64,000 nt of DNA from Capronia americana (taxonomy: Eukaryota > Ascomycota > Eurotiomycetes > Chaetothyriales > Herpotrichiellaceae), in contig JADWQD010000010.1 in assembly GCA_016110215.1 (NCBI GenBank), forward strand, positions 1,798,001-1,862,000, read 5' to 3'. A model generated the notes under the pieces. The model was not told the origin of the DNA. It was given only the letters and a program-made list of their open reading frames with translations, and did not search any database. Every line of letters begins with the position of its first letter. Position 1 is the first letter of the stretch. The position numbers and the translations under genes were made by a program. Below, piece by piece: positions 56,457-64,000 of the stretch.

Positions 56457-57973
56457 GATCGATGCAGCCGCTCCTGCTTCGGGATGGGGATCGTCGCTGC
56501 GCTGTGATGAGAAGGTAATGTGAGATGAGGCTCGTACGGGGTGGAACACCTCAGTTGGTGAGCCCGCACCCGGGGAGCTGGTACTTATACGCTCATGCGC
56601 CATGGCAGGGGGACAGGGCAGCATGTGTCCACCGTGGGCAAAATTGGCCCCCGAGGTCTTTGGCCGATGCGACCTCGAGTTGGAAAGTAAACTCGACCCT
56701 CCATCTATGGCTCCTCTCCGCAGCCGCCAACAGGTCGAGGCGGCGGAGCGAAGTGAGATTGAGCCCGTGCTACCGCAGACAAGATTACTGACGTCCCGCT
56801 GAGTCTCTTTGAGAGGATGGAGTAAGGGGAACTCAATTTCCAAAACCCTGCCGTGTACCAGCTCCGAACGTGGACCTGTGCCGGGAATACCCCGTACTAG
56901 CTGGCATTGTATAGCCGAATCCGGTCAAAATAACGCACGCCCCTGCCAATGGCCGGCTCGGCTGCTGACAACACGCCCCGGTGTTTTTAGTGTCAGCTTT
57001 TGGTTCAAAACATAAACCACCACCGACACCTTCTGGATTCGATTTGTCGACTGTGCCGCCCCCCTCTGGCCGAAAGAGCCGCAGAAATGAGTTTTCGACT
57101 ACCAGTCCGACACCTCCCCACCGTTCTTCCGACTGCGGCTCAGCTCAATGGTTTGTCCATGGCCCGCGTGGTGTCCAGCACGGTCTCGGCTTGATGGTGC
57201 AATATACCCTCGACCCGCAACACGTCTGAAACAGTCTCGTTCAGCTTTTCAGCCCTGCTCGCCGTCCTTGGTCGTTGACTGCGGGACCGTGCAAGCGCCT
57301 TTGGTAAGAGTCCAAAAAGCCACCTGCCGCTTTCTCCAGCCTGTCGATCCACTCAGATCAAACCGACTGACTCGACCGGCCAGCACAGGGTTGTTTGCTG
57401 GCTTGCCGCTTTTGTGTGTTGTGCTGAAGTGAGTTGAGAGGCGCTCGAGGACGCTTGCACAGCCCTGCAGTCACCAAGCAAGTACTATACAGCCGAGCTC
57501 AGGGGAAAGGAGTTGTCAGAAGAGGCGATCGACATCCACTCGCAGCATTCCGCCATCACCTTAACAGAGATAAGCACTAATGGGGCAACCCACCTAGGAA
57601 GGTTCCATCAGATAAGCACTTTTGCGGCTAGCAGGGATGTCAGGTGTGGGCAAAGCATAACGCGCGCATCTGCATTCGGACTATTAGTCATATTTGTGAT
57701 GGCCCACGATCCACGGAGTCGCCGCTTGGTATGTATTGGGTCCAGAGGATGACCGACCCGGGCAGGTCAAACGGTATAGCGTTCAAGGGGGCGCGCGCCT
57801 GTCCAGGTGCATTCATATGAAGCAACACCCGTCTCACACGCCCGACCTCGCCAGCACGGAAATCGCTGCGCCCCTCTGGCAGATTTCTTCACTTTCCCTC
57901 CGTCACTCTTTCCATCCACCTACTCAGGCCCGAAGCGTGTCGAGTTCGACTCGAAACTACTCAGAGACAAACA
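56457..57973. other. Intergenic region between divergent genes
   Basis: 1.5 kb between divergent starts. Several short frames, none supported. Holds a TATA-like box (next entry). Confidence 0.5.
56582..56590 (-). promoter_or_regulatory. TATA-like box upstream of the secreted protein gene
   Basis: Reads GTATAAGTA on the minus strand, about 125 bp upstream of the ATG at 56456. Position suits a core promoter. Confidence 0.35.
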
Positions 57974-58995
57974 ATGGACCCTCGCCAATCTTCGTACGAG
58001 CCGTTTCGGCACGCCCGAGACAACCACGACGCCGACAGACACGTGGACGCTTCCGCGGACGACGAGACCCTCCTGAAGCAGGAAGACTACGCGCGCCAGC
58101 AACCTGCTCTGAACCAGCCCCGCGGTCAGGGCGGCCGCCGCGACAGTGATCGCGCACCTCGTGCTCGCTTTCAAGCCACCCGCACCGTCTTCAGAGTCCT
58201 GTCGCTCGTCCTGGCCATCACCATCCTCGGTATCCAGGCCTACTCGATGTACATCTGGCTCAAGACGCGACACCAGTCGACGAGGAACCAGACGACGGGC
58301 TTCCAGACCAAGATCTGGGCCGTCATCGATACCTGGCCGACGTGGGTCATGTTGGGCGCCGCCGTGGCCGCCGTCGTCGTCCACTTCATAGCATTTGGCA
58401 GTCTCTGTGGTTGCGTAAGTGTCGGCTTTGTCCTCCTCTTTGCCTGGACGACGAGTCCTTCCCCAAAAGGTGGTGGCATCAACAACTAACCGTGTCGTTT
58501 GTCCACCAGTGTCAGAGCGTGCGCAGAGGTGCGTCCCACGTCTGGGCCGTCTACCTGAGCTCCGGCTTGCTACTTGCCGCGTGGATCGCGGCGCTGGTGT
58601 ACTTCAAGGTCGTCGACAGCATGGGCGACAAGAAGAAGAATTGGGACCTTTGGTCGTGGAGCTGCCACAAACGCTCGACCAAGGATGGAGACGTGGCCTG
58701 GAACGCCCTCTGCATCGAGAATGTACGTCCAGACCCCCGACTCTGAAATCCCTTGATGCCATTTCTTTTACGGGGGTACAAGACGAACACATTCCCGCTC
58801 TCGGTCTACGGAACGCAGGGGAAATGTCTACTGACGCACCTCGATCCTTTCCAGAACTATACCTTTTTCGCGGCAATCGTCGTCGTGCTTCTGGAGGGTC
58901 TCGGTCTCGTCCTATTCATCGTTTCCCAGTCCGGTGCCAAGATGAACATGCCCACGATGAAGGTGCCGAAATTCTCCGGGTACAGACGGTTCTGA
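57974..58995 (+). CDS. Four-transmembrane protein, MARVEL-like layout
   Basis: Exons 57974-58414, 58510-58722 and 58855-58995, with introns of 95 and 132 bp, encode 264 residues. The first 70 residues are hydrophilic, charged and likely cytosolic. Four hydrophobic segments follow: about 72-95 (RVLSLVLAITILGIQAYSMY), 122-146 (WVMLGAAVAAVVVHFIAF), 160-180 (VYLSSGLLLAAWIAALVYF) and 220-243 (FFAAIVVVLLEGLGLVLFIV). The loop between helices 3 and 4 has paired Cys (WSWSCHKR and ALCIEN). The C-terminus is basic. Spacing resembles MARVEL-domain proteins of the plasma membrane, but no diagnostic motif is present. Function unknown. Confidence 0.7.
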
Positions 58996-59951
58996 AGCAG
59001 CGACGAGGCCTGGTCAAAGATCGCGAGAACCGGGAAGTGGATGGGGGAGAAGAGTCATTTCAAAGGGACAACCGAAACTGGGCTGTTGAACGGAAGCATG
59101 GCTTTGTAGTTCCACTGCCGCGGAGCCGCGAGATAGTCGCGAAGGATGAGTCGCAAAGGATGAGTCGCAAAGGATGAGTCGCAAAGGATGAGTCGCAAAG
59201 GATGAGTCGCAAAGGATGAGTCGCAAAATATTGAGTCGCAAGGTGAAGAAACGAACAAGCATGTAAACCACGAGCTAGAATACTGTAATTACAGAGTGCA
59301 TGACGGGGCCATCCAGGATTTCTTATCTGCAACTCTGACTTCGACTTTTTTGTATCGTTGTCGGCGTCAAAAGCCCAGGCTTCATGTACAATGAGCTCTA
59401 TGTAGCTTATCCATCATGAGGCTGTCCTTTCCCGCGAACCTCTGGTTCGATTAATTACATCCTCGACAGACATCGGCTAGCGCTTGCGTGCCATCCAGTA
59501 TATACAGCGCGCAGCGTTTCCCTCGTTGAGAGGTAAATTTGTATAAACGTATAGTCTGCATTATTCGGTTTCGCATTATTAACACTTCACGCACACTCAC
59601 TCCAGCTGACCCTAACTCGTAGGGACCAGGGTGGTGGCGGTATAGGGCGACTTCAACCTTGGCTTAATCAGTAGCTTCTGTATAGTGATTTATAGTAAAT
59701 ACTTTTGTAATATGTCTAGAGATTTACTATTTACTTCTCCAGTTTCTTCCCCATTCAGACTTATTTATGTCTTTCGTTGTATTAGAGAAATACAGTATAC
59801 ACCTGTCGATTCTGAATCGCACATGACAGAGCGGACACGATAGACAGCGGCAATTTCCAAGGCGACAAGTTCTTTGTCGATTCACTCGCCATCATCGATA
59901 GGAACCCTTCCGATGTTAGCCATCTCGAATGCACCACTGAATTCTCATCCC
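58996..59951. other. Intergenic region with minisatellite
   Basis: 950 bp between convergent genes, A/T-rich from about 59500 to 59800. Apart from the 14-bp tandem repeat no feature is supported. Confidence 0.5.
59136..59243. repeat. 14-bp tandem repeat GTCGCAAAGGATGA
   Basis: The first unit has one change (GTCGCGAAGGATGA), five perfect units follow from 59150 to 59219, then a 15-bp variant and a partial unit. It lies 140 bp after the stop of the four-TM gene, probably in its 3' UTR. Each junction creates ATGAGTCG, close to an AP-1/Gcn4-type TGAGTCA core. Confidence 0.95.
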
Positions 59952-60426
59952 TTACGCAGTTGGATCGGTAGCACTGACGAAACAAATCGCACTGTCGACC
60001 GAGTCCACCCACGAAGCATCGAGGATGGCGGACTTGGCCCCCGATTTCATCGTCGTCGACCCGCAGGTGATCGCGTCACCGTTGCTTTCGCCTCGATGGC
60101 CGCAGGTATAGTCGCAAGTGACGTAGGGGGCGTCCGACGTGGTCGAGATTGCTTGTACAGACTTGGGCCTTTGGGAGAGAACTGTCCAATAACAAAGGTG
60201 AGCATTGCGTGAGGAGGGGTTGATCGATTTTGGACAGACCTTTGAGCGCCTGGGGAGTTCTGTCACCCTCCAAGTCGATGGGTACGGTTGTATCGACATA
60301 GGCGTCGCCGTTCTCGGCGGACTGGCGGATGACGACCGTTCCACCAAGCGCGCGTGTCGCAAAGGGAGAACCACACACCAGTTGAGCACTGATCGCCGCG
60401 AGGGAAACGACGACCGTCGACTTCAT
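59952..60426 (-). CDS. Small secreted protein of unknown function
   Basis: Exons 60240-60426 and 59952-60181 with a 58-bp intron (donor GTCTGT, acceptor GGACAG) encode 138 residues. MKSTVVVSLAAISAQLVCGS is a signal peptide. The mature part has four cysteines (VTCDYTCGHRG, ITCGST and AICFVS), enough for two disulfides. It is acidic and Ser/Thr/Ala-rich. The donor is not the strongest form (GTCTGT rather than GTAAGT or GTGAGT), but the join keeps frame and removes a stop. Size and Cys pattern are those of small secreted proteins of ascomycetes. Function not recognised. Confidence 0.6.
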
Positions 60427-62015
60427 GCTGTTCTCACGGGTCCAGGCAGCCTATTATTGACTGGGAAAGGAGGAGCGAGGCAGTTCGGGTTGATGGTGCG
60501 GGACTGCGTATCATCCAGCCAGGAGTGGTGTCGTGGACAGTATACCAGATGCTTCGGCATACCGCAAGAGCAGACATGGTCGAAAGCAGATCTATATAGC
60601 AGCCGAAATCCTGCATGGCAATTCAATGAGGACGGCCGTCGGGCAATGCTTGACCAAACGCTGACGGCGGTGCGGTGCTAAGCGCCGCGTCTTGTGGCTG
60701 ACTGAATCACTCAGCTGGCCTCGTATTTTACCTTCTGCACTCGTACGGCAAGTCATCCGCCACCAGCCCAGCCAGAACGATTTCTCAAAATTGCAGGTGT
60801 TGGAGGACAGACTTACCCCAAACCAACACAGGTATTGCCGGTCTGTAAAAGTACGGCTTCCGGCGCGTCGGGCTTTTAAACTCGCCAATGCGGAACTATG
60901 CACCTTGGAGAGTGCTTTCGAAATTCACCAGCCACGGAGAGCATCATCTACGATTGCAATTCGATCGTCATGTGCGCCCCTGGCGGTGAGCGAGAAGGCT
61001 TCGACACCTTGTGTGTTCCTTGAAGTGTGAGATGGAATGCCTGCTGACACGGTAGGCCTGGTGATGAACGAGGCTGAGGTCAGTGCGGGGCATGTTCTTC
61101 TGGGGTCATCAATCCATCGACATTGAGGCCAAGAAAGAAGATGATGAAGACTAGAATTCATCCGCGGTCGAAGACCAACCATCCCGGATAGGAGATCCAA
61201 CTACTGCGTCTGATCCTAGAGGTCAGCCTGCGTCGACGCCTGCCCAGCTTCCACCGGCGAACTCGGCCGTCAGCAGGTCATAGGGGCTGGACGAGAAGTC
61301 TATCGGGACGACGAACATCAAACCGTGAACGGTGATTATCTCTCTCCTAGACGGTCTCTGGAACGAGGTAACAGGCCGAACGCAAAGGAGTGAGGTATCG
61401 AGAGGACTCCTCAGGTGGACCGTTGAGCGCGCGGTCTGAATGAGGTTAAGGAGTGGGGCCCAGATGCGAATAAAAAGATGCGAAGAATATCATTGTTAGA
61501 GATAGAAACGATGTCGAAACAGAACTGGATGGGGATGAGAGAGAGATGAGCATTGCGAGGCGCACACGGTAAAATGAGGCCGAAGGCCTACGGCAGGCTT
61601 AACGGCCCGACTGGGAGTGCTAGGGCGGAGCATTGCTGACATTCTGCTTGCGCGCTACTTAAATTCCAGCATCGTCGGTCTCCTCTCCTCGCCAGCCCAG
61701 CATGCTGCACTCCGCTCAGATCCTCTGAACATCATCTGGGAATATAGACTCGGGAGGAGATGCACCGAATCTTCAGGTCTTTTAGCCGGCTGACCGGCGA
61801 ATAATGACGATTGACTCTTTCCTCTAACTTTCCTGAGTACCTGGCGATCTCATGCATCATTCTTTTAACCGGTGCATTGCGGAGAAGAAATTCCCCGGTT
61901 TTCGGCACATCACCATCTCGATGCTCGATCCCACCATGGCCCGCTTCTATAATATGGGCCAGAGGCAGTCTCATCATGGGTCGCAGAAATTCAAGGGCGG
62001 AACGAGGCAGGTACG
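60427..62015. other. Intergenic region between divergent genes
   Basis: 1.6 kb between divergent start codons. Short frames without motifs. Probably regulatory for the GH43 gene on the right, which in such fungi is often carbon-source controlled; I did not find a clear operator. Confidence 0.45.
61948..61955 (+). promoter_or_regulatory. TATA-like box upstream of the GH43 gene
   Basis: TATAATAT about 60 bp upstream of the ATG at 62016. Right position for a core promoter of a secreted-enzyme gene. Confidence 0.35.
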
Positions 62016-63953
62016 ATGCTGACAGGACGGTTGTTCGCGTGTCTGGCGATGAGCCTCGTCCCTGTGGCCCTCACGGCGCCAAATTCGTCCTACACGAACC
62101 CGATACTCCCAGGATTCTTTCCTGACCCCAGCTGCACTTTCGTGCCTGAATGGGACGATACCTTCTTCTGCGCGTCCAGCAGCTTCAACGCTTTCCCCGG
62201 CATCCCCATCCATGCCTCGAAAGATTTGACCAACTGGAAACATGTGAGCAACGTCCTCAGCAGACCCGAACAGCTCCCGGCCCTGGCGATGACGAACAAG
62301 TCCACGAGCGGGATATGGGCCTCCACGGTACGCTATCACGAAGAGACCTTCTTCGTCATGACGACTCTGGTGTTCGACGACCAGCCTCCGACCAACTTTT
62401 CACGGTGGGACAACATTGTGTTTCGCTCGACGGACCCCTTCAACTCCTCATCATGGTCCGATCCGGTCCACTTCAATTTCACCGGCTACGACACGTCGCC
62501 CTACTGGCTTGACAACGGCACCGTGCTCGTTACCGGCTCTCATCCTTGGCAGGTCCAACCGGGCATCACTCAGACAACGCTCGACCTCACCACCGGAGAG
62601 GTCGGACCCAGTTTCCGCTACATCTGGAACGGCACGGGCGGCCTCGCTCCCGAGGGGCCACATATCTACTTCAAGGACGACTGGTACTACCTGATGATAG
62701 CGGAAGGTGGGACAGGCGTGAACCACATGGAGACCATCGCACGTTCGAGGACTGTCGACGGCCCTTACGCACCGAACCCCGACAACCCCATACTTACCAA
62801 CGCTAACACGAGCCAATACTTTCAGACGGTTGGACACGCTGATCTGTGGCAGGACGCCGCCGGCAACTGGTGGGGGGCGGCTCTCTCCACTCGATCGGGA
62901 CCGAACTATACGACCTACCCTATGGGCCGTGAAACGGTTCTGTATCCCGTGACGTGGACCGCTGGCGACTGGCCTGTATTACAGCCCGTGCGCGGACAGA
63001 TGAGTGGGTGGGAGAGGCCTGGGACGAATCTCAGCATCGCCGGAGAAGGGTAAGTGACGAGCGTACGACGTCGGGTATGCGAACTGAAGAGTATGATTTA
63101 GACCGTTCGCAGATGCGGCAGACTACATCACTTTCCGGCCGAACTCCAGTCTGCCGATTCATTTTGTCCACTGGCGGATCCCCGTCGATGGGTCTTACAC
63201 CATCTCTCCTCCCGGCCATCCAAATACCCTCCGGCTCAGCCCGTCGAGACTCAATCTGACGGCCCTCGACGGGAACTACGCCGGACCCGAGGGCCAAACC
63301 TTTGTCGGCCGCCGTCAGACAGATACACTGTTCACCTACGGTATAAATCTGGAATTCTCGCCGCAGCGGCAAGGGGACGAAGCCGGTGTCAGCGTTTTTC
63401 TCACTCAGGTAAGCACCTTGAGCGCCGTGGTCGTGTAACCCCTATTGATGTGGTGCAGAACCACCATATCGACCTCGGCGTCGTCCTCTTACCGAACTCC
63501 AGCTCCTCTGCGTCGCCGCAGCCACTTGCGCCGTACTTCCGCTTCTCGGCGACATCCTACCTTGCGGTCCCACCACCACTGCTTGTCCCCGTCCACTCCT
63601 CGTATCCGAACTATACGACCCTTTCGAATCCAAACGCGACTTCGTTGAACTTGTATCTCGAGGTCAAGGCCATCAATGTGACGCATTATGCTTTCTCTGC
63701 GGGCCCAATAGACGCCATGTCGGATACCATCACCATCGGTTATGCTCCCGCCGCGGACGTCAGCTTTGGTTTTACCGGTACGTCTACATAGGTGAACTTC
63801 TGGCCACACGGACAGGTGTACTGACGGACATCAGGGACACTGCTAGGTGTTTATGCCACAACTAACGGACGGAGCGTCAATGCCTCGTCGCCTGGTGCGC
63901 CGGCATATATCTCGGAGTGGAGATACACTCCGCAAGGACAATTCTTGAGCTAG
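62016..63953 (+). CDS. Secreted GH43 glycosidase (beta-xylosidase/arabinofuranosidase type)
   Basis: Four exons, 62016-63049, 63102-63408, 63459-63777 and 63835-63953, with introns of 50-57 bp, encode 592 residues. MLTGRLFACLAMSLVPVALT is a signal peptide. The five-bladed propeller begins YTNPILPGFFPDPSC with the base Asp37; Asp159 (FTGYDTSPYW) is the likely pKa modulator and Glu213 (APEGPHIYF) the acid. A C-terminal beta-sandwich (about 350-592) is typical of GH43 beta-xylosidases. Many N-glycosylation sequons fit secretion. It would release xylose or arabinose from plant hemicellulose oligomers. Substrate preference within GH43 is not determined. All splice joins keep frame. Confidence 0.92.
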
Positions 63954-64000
63954 ATGTCGAGGAGGCACATGATGAAATGGCTATGAATGACGCGGATGAG

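Noticed and set aside
55548..56507. 319-codon plus-strand frame
   Set aside because: Antisense of the secreted Cys-rich protein; no domain, and Asp/Arg-heavy composition typical of a shadow.
1..64000. CRISPR arrays, prokaryotic operons, plasmid or phage features
   Set aside because: None seen; the genes are spliced and eukaryotic, and the tandem repeats found are too short and few to be arrays.

Overview
The window is nuclear DNA of a filamentous ascomycete (Pezizomycotina). Genes are split by short GT-AG introns of about 45-130 bp, often with CTAAC-like branch sites. The content is typical of moulds: a GH43 glycosidase, PNGase A, a DUF3433-type membrane protein, a fungal alpha-actinin, Sec22 and Elp5. 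I cannot fix the class or species. All gene models below were assembled by eye from reading frames, splice signals and family motifs.

Layout. 0-3.2 kb: a divergent pair of MACPF-like genes, the first cut by the window edge. 3.5-14.6 kb: an acyl-CoA/4-coumarate ligase-like enzyme with a possible peroxisomal C-terminus, a neutral amino acid permease, alpha-actinin, a GT8 glycosyltransferase and a HAD phosphatase. 15.5-19.1 kb: two lineage-specific unknown genes, one with an in-frame stop. 21-25.2 kb: inositol oxygenase and an aldo-keto reductase, divergent, followed by a stranded first exon of a Gfo/Idh/MocA dehydrogenase. 25.5-31.4 kb: three same-strand paralogues of an unrecognised domain family. 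31.5-33.7 kb: SEC22 and ELP5, convergent housekeeping genes. 34.4-35.4 kb: an FAD monooxygenase with internal deletions. 35.5-44 kb: a DUF3433-like membrane protein, a Cys-rich secreted protein, PNGase A, a cyclin and a SnoaL-like protein. 44-48.4 kb: a gene-poor stretch with an intron-bearing tRNA-like gene and a short telomere-type repeat. 48.4-51 kb: an unknown coiled-coil gene and a broken relative of it. 51.6-54.4 kb: a convergent methyltransferase/P450 pair. 54.9-55.3 kb: remains of a sterol C-24 methyltransferase-like gene. 55.6-64 kb: two secreted unknown proteins, a four-TM protein, a 14-bp tandem repeat and a secreted GH43 enzyme.

Working together. Inositol oxygenase makes D-glucuronate, and an aldo-keto reductase could reduce it to L-gulonate, so the divergent pair may be a small inositol/glucuronate module; the dehydrogenase relic beside it may be a lost third member (inference). 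The methyltransferase/P450 pair could belong to a small secondary-metabolite locus, but no backbone enzyme is visible. The most novel item is the three-gene tandem family, which shares a core domain, a phase-2 first intron at the same place, and in two members Q/N-rich tails.
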